From Fidelibacterota bacterium (GTDB taxonomy: Bacteria > Fidelibacterota > Marinisomatia > SCGC-AAA003-L08 > GCA-2689995), in NCBI GenBank assembly GCA_002689995.1, contig NZIV01000063.1, positions 83,010 through 147,009 of the forward strand: 64,000 bases of DNA, read 5' to 3'. A model generated the notes under the pieces. That model saw only the letters and a program-made list of their open reading frames with translations. It made no database searches and had not been told where the DNA came from. Below are positions 17,082 through 27,192 of this stretch, in pieces. The first letter of the stretch is position 1; every line of letters begins with the position of its first letter. Position numbers and translations under genes: made by a program.

Positions 17082-20000
17082 TCAAGTTATCCAAACACTA
17101 GATTTAGAGGTTAAATCACGTAAGTTTTGAACAAATTTTTTAGATGGATTTACCTGACAATTATTTGCAATAATCCTTTCAACTGTCTTCCCATCATCTA
17201 AATAAAAAAGTAATTTACAATAACCCTTACTATTTTTAGAAATTCTAAATATTTCCTGAATTAATTTTTCATCCGTCTGGTTTTTGTCGATACGAATATT
17301 TACATGTTTACTTAAACTTTTCCTGGCATTTTTTAAAGCTATAAATCGATTTGCATTTAAAAGTAATGTATCGTTTCCCTCAAATCGATTTGAAATAGCA
17401 CCTATAAAAAATACCATTTTATCAACTTTTATCAGTTCATTATATTTTTCATAAACATCAGCAAAAACAAAAATCTCACACCTACCTAGTTCTCCCTCAA
17501 GCTTTATTATTGCCCATGGTCGATTTTTTTTATCGAATAACTGACGAACATCTGAAATAATACCACCGATTCGGATTTCTTTGGGTAATCGTTTAGTATT
17601 AAAATTTATTAAGTTTACATTGCTAAACTCTCTTAAATCGTCAAAATGTTTTTCTAGTGGATGGCCTGATAAATAAAATCCAATGAGATCTTTTTCCTTA
17701 ATTAATTTATCTTCTTGGCTCCATTCTACAACATCTGGTAATGATGGCTCAGGAATGACTACTGACATGGTTGTACCAAATAAACTTTCCTGATTAGAGT
17801 TAATATCCTCTAAATATTTTTGACCAAACTTAATACTAATATCTACAGCTTCAAAGTTTTGTGATCGATGACCTTTTAAGCTATCACAAGCTCCCGCGAC
17901 AATAAGACTTTCTAAAACTTTTCTATTTGCTGACTGAGAATCTACTTGCTTACTAATATCAAAAATAGATTTAAAAGTTCCATTTTTTTCACGTACATCT
18001 ACAATTACTGATACTGCTTTTAAGCCAACATTTTTAATAGCAGAAAGTCCAAAGCTTATTTTATTACTACTAATTGCCCTAAATTCAGGAAAAGAAATAT
18101 TTATATCGGGTGCCTCAACTTTAATACCCATATCTCTAGCTTCGCTTATAAGAGTAACAATTCGATCAATATCATTCATTTCTGTATTCATATTAGCTGC
18201 TAAAAACTCCGCAGCATAATGAGTTTTCAGCCAAGCAGTTTGATATGCTACTAAAGCATATGCTGTAGAATGACTTTTATTAAATCCATATTGGGCAAAT
18301 CTTTCAAGAAGATCAAAAATTTCTACCGATAACTTTTGACTTATTTGTAGTTTTTTTGCTCCTTCAACAAAATCTACCTTAAATGCTGCCATTAAATCCG
18401 CCTTTTTCTTGCCCATTGCGCGACGCATCATATCTCCCTGGGCCAAACTAAAACCACCAATTTTTTGAGAAATTTGCATCACCTGTTCCTGGTAAACAAT
18501 GATACCATAAGTTTCTTTTAAGATAGGTTCTAAGGTCGGATGTAGAAATGTAATTTTAGATTTACCATGTTTTCGTGCAATAAAATCTGGAATATTTTGC
18601 ATTGGACCAGGCCGATATAAAGCATTCATCGCAATTAAATCTTCAATAGATGTAGGTTTTAATTGTTTTAAGTATTCACGCATTCCACCAGATTCAAATT
18701 GAAATACACCAATTGTTCTTCCATTTGCAAACAATTCAAATGTATTTTTGTCATTTAAATCCAGTTTATCAATGTTAACTTTAATTTTATGATTTTGATT
18801 AATAGCTTTTATTGTTTTATCTATAACTGTAAGATTACGAAGTCCTAAAAAGTCTAACTTAAGTAAGCCCAATTCTTCCAGTTCATTCATTTCAACTTGA
18901 GTTGCTACATCATTAGTCCCTGGCGGTTTATAAAGTGGGACATAATCTGTTAGTGGTCCTGGAGCAATTACAACACCTGCTGCATGTGTTGAAGAGTGTC
19001 GGTGAAGGCCTTCAAGAACTTTAGAATATTCTATAAGTTCACGATGAGTTTCATCCTGTTTCGTAATAATTGCTAATTCTTTATTTACATCTAACGCTTT
19101 TGTCAAAGTCATTTTTGGTTCAGCAGGTATTAATTTTGCAATTCGATCTACTTCTCCATAAGGCATACCTAAAACACGTCCTACATCACGTACAACAGAC
19201 TTAGCTTTCATTGTTCCAAAAGTAATTATTTGAGCAACAGAATCATGTCCATAGCGATCTTTTATATAATCAATGACTTGCTGACGGCCTTCTATACAAA
19301 AATCAATATCAATATCAGGCATTGATACACGGTCTGGATTTAAAAATCGTTCAAAAAGCAAATTATAACGTATTGGATCAACATCTGTTATTCCCGTTGT
19401 ATATGCAACAATAGAACCAGCTGCAGAGCCTCTACCGGGGCCTACGGGTATAGTTTGATTTTTTGCATATTTTACAAAATCCATGGTAATCAAAAAATAG
19501 CCTGCAAATCCCATTTTTTTAATTACACCGAGCTCATATTCTAATCGTTGTTGTACCGATGAAGTTATATTTCCATAACGCTCAATTAGTCCTTGTTGAC
19601 ATAAAATTCTTAGATAATCATCTGCAGAATTTGCACCTGATGCTTTAGGAATTTGAAATCGAGGTAAATGATAATCTCCCATAGGAATTTCCACATCACA
19701 TTGCTCTGCAATTGCAAGTGTATTTTCTAATGCTTCAGGACAATCCTTGAACAATTCATACATTTCATCTGTAGATTTAATATAAAATTGACGCGGTTCA
19801 TATCGTAGACGATTAGGATCATCTCTATCTTTTCCTGTTCCTAAACAAAAAAGAACATCATGAGCTTCCCAGTGGTCTTCCTGTGCATAGTGACAGTCAT
19901 TAGTCGCAATAAGTGGAAGTCCTAAATCTTTAGATAGTTTTTTAAGCACTACGTGTGAACTTTTTTCTTCTTCAATATCATGATTCTGCATTTCAAGATA

Positions 20001-20525
20001 AAAGCGTCCAGGAAAAATTTCAGAATATTCTATTGCAGCCTTTCTTGCATTATCATAATCACCTATAGAGGCATAGTAAGTTACCTCTCCAGCTAAACAT
20101 GCTGTAGTGGCAATAAGGCCTTCATTATATTTTCGAAGTAAATCTTTGTCTACACGTGGACGATAATAAAACCCTTCAAGATAACCGATAGATACCAGTT
20201 TCATTAAGTTTTTATAGCCAGTTTCATTTTGGCATAATAAAACTAAATGATGATAACCCCATTTTTTACCACTTGCCGTTGTTACCTGCTTACGTTCATT
20301 ATGCTTACCCACAGAGACATATATTTCACATCCTAGAATAGGTTTTATACCTTTTTTTCTTGCCTCTTTATAAAATGGAATCATTGAAAATAGATTTCCA
20401 TGTTCTGTTACAGCAATAGAATCCATATTTAAATCAGTAAGAGTAGAACACATCTGCTCTACTGACTGGGCAGCATCTAAAAGTGAAAAATCTGTATGGT
20501 TATGTAAGTGGACAAAGTCTGCCAT
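17082..20525 (-). CDS. dnaE: DNA polymerase III alpha subunit
   Basis: The replicative polymerase, 1147 residues. The PHP domain opens with H6-L-H8-N-H10. The polymerase palm carries PDIDIDFC near residue 400 with catalytic aspartates, preceded by GPGRGSAAGS. RPGPM, then GVIVYQEQVM-like (YGIIVYQEQVMQI) and QYGFNKSHSTAYA segments follow in the fingers. HhH and OB-fold domains make up the C-terminus. It is the DnaE1 type rather than PolC, since no exonuclease domain is inserted. It is the first gene of a minus-strand operon continuing to dtd and the carboxyltransferase. The start MADFVHLHNHTD is standard; no obvious Shine-Dalgarno is present. Confidence 0.97.
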   Translation of the reverse strand: MADFVHLHNHTDFSLLDAAQSVEQMCSTLTDLNMDSIAVTEHGNLFSMIPFYKEARKKGIKPILGCEIYVSVGKHNERKQVTTASGKKWGYHHLVLLCQNETGYKNLMKLVSIGYLEGFYYRPRVDKDLLRKYNEGLIATTACLAGEVTYYASIGDYDNARKAAIEYSEIFPGRFYLEMQNHDIEEEKSSHVVLKKLSKDLGLPLIATNDCHYAQEDHWEAHDVLFCLGTGKDRDDPNRLRYEPRQFYIKSTDEMYELFKDCPEALENTLAIAEQCDVEIPMGDYHLPRFQIPKASGANSADDYLRILCQQGLIERYGNITSSVQQRLEYELGVIKKMGFAGYFLITMDFVKYAKNQTIPVGPGRGSAAGSIVAYTTGITDVDPIRYNLLFERFLNPDRVSMPDIDIDFCIEGRQQVIDYIKDRYGHDSVAQIITFGTMKAKSVVRDVGRVLGMPYGEVDRIAKLIPAEPKMTLTKALDVNKELAIITKQDETHRELIEYSKVLEGLHRHSSTHAAGVVIAPGPLTDYVPLYKPPGTNDVATQVEMNELEELGLLKLDFLGLRNLTVIDKTIKAINQNHKIKVNIDKLDLNDKNTFELFANGRTIGVFQFESGGMREYLKQLKPTSIEDLIAMNALYRPGPMQNIPDFIARKHGKSKITFLHPTLEPILKETYGIIVYQEQVMQISQKIGGFSLAQGDMMRRAMGKKKADLMAAFKVDFVEGAKKLQISQKLSVEIFDLLERFAQYGFNKSHSTAYALVAYQTAWLKTHYAAEFLAANMNTEMNDIDRIVTLISEARDMGIKVEAPDINISFPEFRAISSNKISFGLSAIKNVGLKAVSVIVDVREKNGTFKSIFDISKQVDSQSANRKVLESLIVAGACDSLKGHRSQNFEAVDISIKFGQKYLEDINSNQESLFGTTMSVVIPEPSLPDVVEWSQEDKLIKEKDLIGFYLSGHPLEKHFDDLREFSNVNLINFNTKRLPKEIRIGGIISDVRQLFDKKNRPWAIIKLEGELGRCEIFVFADVYEKYNELIKVDKMVFFIGAISNRFEGNDTLLLNANRFIALKNARKSLSKHVNIRIDKNQTDEKLIQEIFRISKNSKGYCKLLFYLDDGKTVERIIANNCQVNPSKKFVQNLRDLTSKSSVWIT

Positions 20526-20819
20526 ATATAAATTAATTTTTTCTTAAAAATTTTAAATTATTATTTTTAACATAAAACTTATTAGTAAAATAAGAGAAGA
20601 GGATTAATTTTTAAAAATTAAATAATATCTCATATATTTATATCCTCTATAACTATCATCATATTTTCGTATAATTAATCATTTTCATTTGATGTTTCTG
20701 CAGGCGTTAAAGAAATGATAAGCATTATTAATATTTTTTCCTACAACGTAATCTTTAATATTTATCTATTAATTTATTAAAGTATATTCTTACATACTTA
20801 GACATTTATTTAACGATTA
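20526..20819. other. AT-rich gap between uvrA and dnaE
   Basis: These 294 bases hold the dnaE promoter region and the downstream end of uvrA. A 16-codon minus-strand frame (ATG 20725 to TAA 20675, ending PAETSNEND) looks like a protein C-terminus but has no support. No hairpin with a T run is evident. No RNA gene recognised. Confidence 0.4.
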
Positions 20820-23672
20820 CTAAATTAGTAATTCTTTTAAAAATTGACCTGTATAAGAAGTGTTTATTTTTGCAACCTCTTCAGGAGTGCCCGTTGCAAT
20901 AATATTACCTCCAGCAAATCCTCCTTCTGGACCAATATCAATTATCCAATCTGCAGTCTTTATAACATCAAGATTATGCTCAATAACAATTACTGAGTTA
21001 CCTTTTTCTACAAGTCCATGCAATACATTTAAGAGCATTTTAATATCTTCAAAATGAAGACCTGTAGTAGGCTCATCAAGAATATACATAGTTCTACCTG
21101 TACCAGTTTTAGATAATTCTGTAGATAATTTTACTCTCTGTGATTCACCTCCTGATAATGTTGTTGCTTGCTGGCCAATTTTAATATATCCTAATCCAAC
21201 TTTTAATAGTGTTGATAGTTTTCGATAAATTGAATAGTGGTTTTCAAAAAACTTACAAGCTTCTTCAATTGTCATTTCTAATACATTGGAAATATTTTTA
21301 CCACGATAAGTAATTTCAAGAGTTTCTCTGTTATAACGAGCACCTTTACAATCCTCGCACTGAATATACATATCTGCCATAAAATGCATTTCAATTTTAA
21401 TAAGTCCAACACCCTCACAGGTTTCGCAACGACCGCCTTTTACGTTAAATGAAAATCGTCCTGGTTTATATCCTCTGATTTTTGATTCAGGTAATTGTGT
21501 AAATAGTTCACGAATATGTGTAAATAGTCCAGTATAAGTTGCAGGATTTGAACGAGGTGTTTTCCCAATTGGAGATTGATCAATATTAATAACTTTATCA
21601 AGATAAAGTAACCCTTCAATTGAGCTGAATTTTAAAGGTTTAATGCTACTATTATAAAATTCACGACTTAGTATAGGATAAAGTGTTTGATTAATTAGAG
21701 ATGACTTACCGGAACCGGATACACCTGTGACACAAATCATTTTTCCTAAAGGAAATTCTACGCTAACCTCTTTTAAATTATTACCTTTAGCACCTTTAAT
21801 GATTAAAAACTTCCCATTTCCTTTTCTACGTACTTCTGGAATTTCAATTCTTCTTTTTCCAGATAAATATTTTGCTGTAATAGAATTTTTTACTTTTTTT
21901 ATCTGATTTACGGTCCCTTCAGCAACTAATTCTCCACCATGAACACCTGCTCCTGGACCAAGGTCCATAACCCAATCAGAGGCAACCATTGTTTCTTCAT
22001 CATGTTCAACGACAATAACAGTATTGCCTAAATCTCGTAAATGAGTTAGTGTATTGATGAGCCTTTTATTATCTCGCTGGTGTAATCCTATAGATGGTTC
22101 ATCAAGTATATACATAACGCCTACTAACTGAGAACCAATTTGGGTTGCTAAACGAATCCGCTGCGCTTCACCTCCTGATAATGTTCCTGCAGAACGGTTA
22201 AGTGTAAGATAATCCAATCCTACATTAACAAGAAATCCTAATCTTGAACGAATTTCTTTTACAATCTGCTCTGCAATCAATTCCTGTCTTTGAGTCAATT
22301 GCAGAGTTTTAAAAAATTTAAATAATTTACCAATGGTTTCCTGTGTAAGATCTTCAATATTTTTTCGATTTACTTTAACAGATAGACTTGCAGACTTTAA
22401 TCTTGCACCCTTACATTCTGGGCATTTCTGAATAGCCATATATTTTTCAATCCAATCTCGCATTCCAGTTGATTTGGTCTGTGTATATCTTCGTTTTAAA
22501 TTATTGATAACTCCTTCAAATCCTTTTTTTAATTCACCTGAAAAATTTTCAGAACTGTAGGTCATATTAAACTTTTCATCTTTAGGAGTGCCATATAACA
22601 AAACTTGTCTAACATGTTTTGATAAATCTTTCCATGGAGTTGCAAAAGAAAAATCATAATGTTTAGAAAGACTTTTCATAATAGAACCATACCAAGACCC
22701 ACGAGGTTGCTCTCCGATTGGACTAATACAACCTTGAATTAAAGATTTATTTTCATCAGGAACAACAAGATCAGAATCTAAATTCATCTCTGTACCCAAT
22801 CCATCACAATTACTGCAGGCACCAAAAGGAGAATTAAATGAAAACATTCTAGGTTGAAGTGGTTCAAATGATATATCGCATTCAGGACAAGAAAAATGCT
22901 CGCTATATAAGTGCTCTGTCTTACCAATCTCATCTATAATTACAAGGCCATTACCGATTTTTAGTGCAAGCTCCAAAGACTGTGTTAACCTATCTTTTAC
23001 AGAATCTGATATCTTTATACGATCAACAACGACTTCAATATTATGCTTTTTATTCTTTTCAAGATCAGGAATATCTCTCAAATTATAAATATTACCATTT
23101 ACACGTACACGAATAAACCCTTCAACTGATATTGATTTTAATACATCTTTCTGTGTCCCTTTTTTACTTCGAACTACTGGTCCGAGAATCTGAATTTTAG
23201 AGCCATCATCCATATTCATAATAATATCTACAATTTGCTGAACAGTTTGTTTTTCTACTGGCCCATTACAATTATAACAGTATTGAATACCTATTCTAGA
23301 AAAAAGAAGACGAAGATAATCCTGAATTTCAGTGATTGTTCCAACCGTTGAGCGCGGATTTCGACTGGTTACTTTCTGTTCAATTGAAATCGCAGGCGAT
23401 AGACCTTCTATATAATCTACATCAGGCTTTTCCATGATGCCTAAAAATTGGCGAGCATAAGCAGAAAGAGACTCAACATATCTACGCTGGCCTTCTGCAT
23501 ATAAGGTATCAAAAGCTAAGGATGATTTACCTGAACCAGATAGTCCTGTAATAACCACAAGTTTATTTCGTGGGATTTCAACATCAATATCTTTGAGATT
23601 GTGTTCACGAGCTCCTTTAACAAAAATATGGTTTTCAAATTTGAATGAATTTTTTTCTATAGATTTTGACAT
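20820..23672 (-). CDS. uvrA: Excinuclease ABC subunit A
   Basis: UvrA detects bulky DNA lesions for nucleotide excision repair. The 950-residue protein has two ABC ATPase modules. The first carries Walker [10 protein letters not shown], the continuing signature [13 protein letters not shown], and [12 protein letters not shown] near residue 494. The second carries [10 protein letters not shown] and [12 protein letters not shown] near 836. Zinc modules show as CYNC, CPEC with CSNCDG, and CETCEG with CEDCKG. Length is standard. It appears to be monocistronic; its promoter must lie in the 142-base divergent gap shared with menB. Confidence 0.97.
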   Translation of the reverse strand: MSKSIEKNSFKFENHIFVKGAREHNLKDIDVEIPRNKLVVITGLSGSGKSSLAFDTLYAEGQRRYVESLSAYARQFLGIMEKPDVDYIEGLSPAISIEQKVTSRNPRSTVGTITEIQDYLRLLFSRIGIQYCYNCNGPVEKQTVQQIVDIIMNMDDGSKIQILGPVVRSKKGTQKDVLKSISVEGFIRVRVNGNIYNLRDIPDLEKNKKHNIEVVVDRIKISDSVKDRLTQSLELALKIGNGLVIIDEIGKTEHLYSEHFSCPECDISFEPLQPRMFSFNSPFGACSNCDGLGTEMNLDSDLVVPDENKSLIQGCISPIGEQPRGSWYGSIMKSLSKHYDFSFATPWKDLSKHVRQVLLYGTPKDEKFNMTYSSENFSGELKKGFEGVINNLKRRYTQTKSTGMRDWIEKYMAIQKCPECKGARLKSASLSVKVNRKNIEDLTQETIGKLFKFFKTLQLTQRQELIAEQIVKEIRSRLGFLVNVGLDYLTLNRSAGTLSGGEAQRIRLATQIGSQLVGVMYILDEPSIGLHQRDNKRLINTLTHLRDLGNTVIVVEHDEETMVASDWVMDLGPGAGVHGGELVAEGTVNQIKKVKNSITAKYLSGKRRIEIPEVRRKGNGKFLIIKGAKGNNLKEVSVEFPLGKMICVTGVSGSGKSSLINQTLYPILSREFYNSSIKPLKFSSIEGLLYLDKVINIDQSPIGKTPRSNPATYTGLFTHIRELFTQLPESKIRGYKPGRFSFNVKGGRCETCEGVGLIKIEMHFMADMYIQCEDCKGARYNRETLEITYRGKNISNVLEMTIEEACKFFENHYSIYRKLSTLLKVGLGYIKIGQQATTLSGGESQRVKLSTELSKTGTGRTMYILDEPTTGLHFEDIKMLLNVLHGLVEKGNSVIVIEHNLDVIKTADWIIDIGPEGGFAGGNIIATGTPEEVAKINTSYTGQFLKELLI

Positions 23673-23814
23673 AAGTCCGAAAACTATTAATTATTTTTAA
23701 TGTCTTTCATTATTTTTTTTGAAATTTTTTGTTATAGAATGAAAATCCGATAATTGCCTTAAATTTATATATGTTTTTCTATCCTACTTATTAAATAATT
23801 GGAGATAATAATTA

Positions 23815-24645
23815 ATGCAATATTTTTGGAATGAAGCAAAAGTATTTAAAGATATCCGCTTTGAAACTGGTGAGGGTGATGCAAAAGGAATTTTAAAAAT
23901 AACTATTAATCGTCCTGAAGTACGCAATGCATTCCGACCGCAAACTGTAAGCGAATTACAGGAGGCGTTTATACTTGCAAGAGAAATGACTGAAATTGGC
24001 GTAGTGGTTTTATGCGGTGAAGGTGAATTTGCGTTTTGTTCTGGAGGTGACCAAAAAATTAGAGGTGATGCAGGTTATATCGGTGATGATGGAATTCCGC
24101 GATTAAATATTTTAGAAGTTCAACGCCAAATCAGAACCTTGCCTAAACCTGTAATTGCCATGGTTGCAGGATATGCCGTTGGTGGCGGACATGTTTTACA
24201 TATGATGTGTGATTTAACAATAGCGTCAGAAAATGCACAATTTGGTCAGACAGGTCCAAAAGTTGGTTCGTTTGATGGTGGCTGGGGCGCTTCTTACATG
24301 GCTCGTATAATTGGACAAAAACGTGCCAGAGAAGTTTGGTATTTATGTCGGTTCTACGATGCAAAAACTGCACTAGATTGGGGGCTAGTAAATACTGTCG
24401 TTCCTTATAAAGAGCTAGAAAATGAAACTATTCGATGGTCTTGTGAAATTCTAGAAAAATCACCAACAGCAATACGGATATTAAAAGCATCCTTAAATGC
24501 AGATTGTGATGGTCAATCCGGATTACAACAGCTTGCAGGCGATGCCACGCTATTATTTTACATGACAGATGAAGCCAAAGAAGGTCGAGATGCTTTTAAG
24601 GAGAAGCGCGAACCAAATTTTGGTAAATATCCACGCTTCCCATAG
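23815..24645 (+). CDS. menB: 1,4-dihydroxy-2-naphthoyl-CoA synthase
   Basis: MenB closes the naphthoquinone ring in menaquinone biosynthesis. This 276-residue crotonase-fold protein carries the MenB-specific stretch [14 protein letters not shown], oxyanion-hole glycines in [13 protein letters not shown] and the C-terminal [16 protein letters not shown], which is nearly diagnostic. A GGAG Shine-Dalgarno lies 9 bases before the ATG. Presence implies menaquinone as a quinone. No other men gene is in the window. Confidence 0.96.
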   Translation: MQYFWNEAKVFKDIRFETGEGDAKGILKITINRPEVRNAFRPQTVSELQEAFILAREMTEIGVVVLCGEGEFAFCSGGDQKIRGDAGYIGDDGIPRLNILEVQRQIRTLPKPVIAMVAGYAVGGGHVLHMMCDLTIASENAQFGQTGPKVGSFDGGWGASYMARIIGQKRAREVWYLCRFYDAKTALDWGLVNTVVPYKELENETIRWSCEILEKSPTAIRILKASLNADCDGQSGLQQLAGDATLLFYMTDEAKEGRDAFKEKREPNFGKYPRFP

Positions 24646-24654
24646 GAGATTACT

Positions 24655-24744
24655 TTGAAATCAAAACAAAGAATAATCCTTACACTTATATTTAGTCCAT
24701 TAATAACTATAGCAATCTATATTGTTTTTTTATATATATTATAA
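24655..24744 (+). CDS. Tiny single-span membrane peptide after menB
   Basis: A 29-codon frame starts at TTG 24655, preceded by a strong AGGAGA motif 6 bases upstream. It encodes a basic N-terminus (MKSKQR) and one hydrophobic helix of about 22 residues up to the C-terminus. It begins 9 bases after the menB stop, so it would be co-translated with menB. The strong ribosome site and clear membrane topology favour a real small protein; no family is recognised and the length makes chance possible. Confidence 0.4.
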   Translation: MKSKQRIILTLIFSPLITIAIYIVFLYIL

Positions 24745-24771
24745 CAAAATATAAGCTAATATCTGTTTTAC

Positions 24772-25635
24772 TTAGTGATTATGATTGTTTTCATCATCAT
24801 GACTATGTTTAGGATCTTCGTCATGATGGTGATGTTCATCTTCTTTTTTATTTGAGTGGTCATCATGACTTTGAGGTTCACCGTTTCCATGAGAATGTTC
24901 TGAATCATCATCGTGGCCATGTTGGTCTTCATAAATTTCTACTTGATGAGTTGGCTCTTCATGATGATTATGCTGGGAAAAATAATTATCCAATTGAAAA
25001 AATACCAAATACATACCAGCAATTACCAATCCCCAGTTTGCAATTTTAGAAATTACATCCATAAACATGCCTCGTGTCAAAAGGATTAGTGGATATGCAA
25101 TCGCCAATGCACCAATCTGTCCAAGCTCTACACCTAAATTGAATGATAAAATGGACATGAGTAAATTACTCTCATCTAATGCTAATTGCTGTAGTCGTGT
25201 AGATAAACCAAATCCATGGATTAACCCAAATATAAAAACCATCATGATAAGATTTGGCGGTTCTATTGAAAAGATTTTTTTGAATCCCCCAAGATTTTCA
25301 AGGCCTTTGTAAATAACGCTGAGAGCAATTATAGCATCCACTAAGTAATAATTAGCGGTAATTTCTAATAAAGTTGCAAAAATTAATGTGATACTATGTC
25401 CAAGTGTAAAAGCTGTAACAAATTTTACTATATCAGAAAATTTTGTTAGAAAGAAAATTACGCCAATTAAAAAGAGAATATGGTCATAGCCGGTTATCAT
25501 GTGTTCGGCACCAAGTGTAATAAAATCAGACAGTGAACCATATACCATTTTGGCTTTATTCGCTTCGGAAATGCCATGTGAAAATGCAAACTCAAAAAGT
25601 AAAATTGATATTAAAAATTTATTTAAAAATCTCAT
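24772..25635 (-). CDS. HupE/UreJ-2 family metal transporter-like membrane protein with His-rich tail
   Basis: The 287-residue protein has a signal-like first helix, then about six more helices. HupE/UreJ signatures are visible: GAEHMITGYDHILFLIGV, FTLGHSITLIF and IHGFGLSTRL, with the conserved His and Asp residues proposed to carry Ni or Co. After residue about 222 comes a roughly 65-residue hydrophilic tail very rich in His, Asp and Glu, probably a metal-binding or storage arm. HupE proteins are secondary Ni/Co permeases. No urease or hydrogenase gene lies nearby, so nickel, cobalt (for B12) or zinc are all possible. The start overlaps the TrmH-like gene end by 4 bases. Confidence 0.82.
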   Translation of the reverse strand: MRFLNKFLISILLFEFAFSHGISEANKAKMVYGSLSDFITLGAEHMITGYDHILFLIGVIFFLTKFSDIVKFVTAFTLGHSITLIFATLLEITANYYLVDAIIALSVIYKGLENLGGFKKIFSIEPPNLIMMVFIFGLIHGFGLSTRLQQLALDESNLLMSILSFNLGVELGQIGALAIAYPLILLTRGMFMDVISKIANWGLVIAGMYLVFFQLDNYFSQHNHHEEPTHQVEIYEDQHGHDDDSEHSHGNGEPQSHDDHSNKKEDEHHHHDEDPKHSHDDENNHNH

Positions 25636-26405
25636 AATAAACTATCCTTGTTAAGATGATTTAAAATTATGCCGCCGGCAACTGCGACATTTAAACTTTC
25701 CTGAATACCTGAACCTTCAATTGTAATTTTCTGATTAATAAATCCATCTAAATTTTCTGATATTCCATGAGCTTCGTTTCCTAATATGAGAATCCAGTGA
25801 GGAATATTTGTATCAATATCCATCAATGGCTTTCCATCCATATAAGCCCCTAAAACTTGGTGGGGTAATTCTTGGTTTTCACTTAACAGTTCATCGAGGT
25901 TAAACACATCACAATCAATTTTAAAATGAGCCCCCATCGCTGAACGCACAACTTTAGGATTCCAAATATTTGCACAATTTTCAGATAATAAAATTTGCTC
26001 AACACCAAACCAGGCTGCTGTTCGCATTATGGTTCCTAAATTTCCAGGATCTGAAATATTATCCAGATATAAAATTTTATCAGCAATTTGAATATCTTCG
26101 TTTTCGTCAAGTATTTGAATTTCTAACGCAATACCTTGAGGGTTTTTAGTATCAGAAATACGTTCCATATCCTTTTGAGATATTAGGGTTGGCTCAATAG
26201 TAACAGAACGTGCCAAATTTAGAGTTCTAGCATATTGAAGTTTTTCTAGATTTTTTTCTACGATAAATAATTGTAATAATGGCCATTGAGATTCAAGACA
26301 ATCTTCAACTAATCGTAAACCTTCAATTAAAACAGCATTCTCATTTTTTCGTCCTTTAGGAGAATGAAGCGATTTTAATCTTAATATTTCATTTCGAGTT
26401 AGCAA
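25632..26405 (-). CDS. TrmH/SpoU family RNA 2'-O-methyltransferase
   Basis: SPOUT-fold methyltransferase of 257 residues. An N-terminal L30e-like substrate-binding domain (KSLHSPKGRKNENAVLIEGLRLVEDCL) precedes the knotted catalytic domain with motif 1 DNISDPGNLGTIMRTAAWFG, motif 2 ILGNEAHGIS and motif 3 (about 235-250) GSGIQESLNVAVAGGIIL. These motifs form the SAM-binding knot. Likely targets are 23S rRNA ribose positions (RlmB-like) but tRNA is possible. It is co-directional with xth and hisS, abutting xth exactly. Confidence 0.9.
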   Translation of the reverse strand: MLTRNEILRLKSLHSPKGRKNENAVLIEGLRLVEDCLESQWPLLQLFIVEKNLEKLQYARTLNLARSVTIEPTLISQKDMERISDTKNPQGIALEIQILDENEDIQIADKILYLDNISDPGNLGTIMRTAAWFGVEQILLSENCANIWNPKVVRSAMGAHFKIDCDVFNLDELLSENQELPHQVLGAYMDGKPLMDIDTNIPHWILILGNEAHGISENLDGFINQKITIEGSGIQESLNVAVAGGIILNHLNKDSLL

Positions 26406-27185
26406 TTAAAATTCAAGTTCAATTTCTACAGGGCAATGGTCTGATCCCAAAATCTCAGGACGGATTTTTGCAGAAACTAAATTAGGGCGTAATTGCGGTG
26501 ATATCATAAAATAATCAATTCTCCAGCCAACATTTCTTTCCCGCGATTTTCCCATATAGCTCCACCATGAATAATGTCCATTCCCGTCAGTAAATTCACG
26601 GAAAGTATCAATAAATCCTGCATTAATTAAATTGTCAAAACTTGCTCGCTCTTCATCTGTGAATCCAGCGTTCCCTGGACGAGATTTTGTGGTTTTATTG
26701 GATTGTGGATTTGCTAAATCATCTTCTTTATGAGCTACATTTAAATCTCCACAAAGCACCACTGGTTTACGTTTTTCCAAATGTTTAAGATAATTTAGAA
26801 AATCAACTTCCCACTCATTTTGACGGTAATCTAAACGTGATAAATCTCTTTTTGAATTTGGTGTGTAGCAATTGACTAAATAAAAATGTTCATAATCGGC
26901 AGTAATCACACGGCCCTCATTATCATGTTTTTCAATACCTATTCCGTTAGAAACTTCAAAAGGTTTTACTTTTGAAAAAACTGATGTTCCAGAATATCCT
27001 TTTTTTTCCGCAGAACACCAATAATCATTATATCCCGGCAATTCTATATCCACTTGTTCAGGGCGAGCCTTTGTTTCCTGAAGACAAAAAATGTCCGAAT
27101 CACTATCATTAAAAAAATTCATAAATCCTTTATTAATTGCTGCTCGAATTCCATTAACGTTCCATGATGTAAGTTTTAATTTCAT
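26406..27185 (-). CDS. xth: Exodeoxyribonuclease III
   Basis: AP endonuclease and 3'-5' exonuclease of the EEP fold, 259 residues. Seen are SWNVNGIRAAINKGF at the N-terminus (catalytic Asn), CLQETKA with the metal-binding Glu, VNCYTPNSKRD, CGDLNVAHKEDDLANP with catalytic Asp/Asn, WRIDYFMIS and the C-terminal SDHCPVEIEL with the catalytic Asp-His pair. It incises abasic sites in base excision repair, a partner role to MutY elsewhere in the window. A GAGG motif sits 5 bases before the ATG. Confidence 0.96.
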   Translation of the reverse strand: MKLKLTSWNVNGIRAAINKGFMNFFNDSDSDIFCLQETKARPEQVDIELPGYNDYWCSAEKKGYSGTSVFSKVKPFEVSNGIGIEKHDNEGRVITADYEHFYLVNCYTPNSKRDLSRLDYRQNEWEVDFLNYLKHLEKRKPVVLCGDLNVAHKEDDLANPQSNKTTKSRPGNAGFTDEERASFDNLINAGFIDTFREFTDGNGHYSWWSYMGKSRERNVGWRIDYFMISPQLRPNLVSAKIRPEILGSDHCPVEIELEF

Positions 27186-27192
27186 AAGTCCT

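Noticed and set aside
20675-20725. 16-codon minus-strand frame between uvrA and dnaE
   Set aside because: Too short, no ribosome site, no family; resembles a C-terminal scrap only.
24772-24960. Repetitive CAT/ATG-rich DNA resembling a simple repeat
   Set aside because: It is the His-codon-rich tail of the HupE-like protein, not a tandem repeat with fixed unit.
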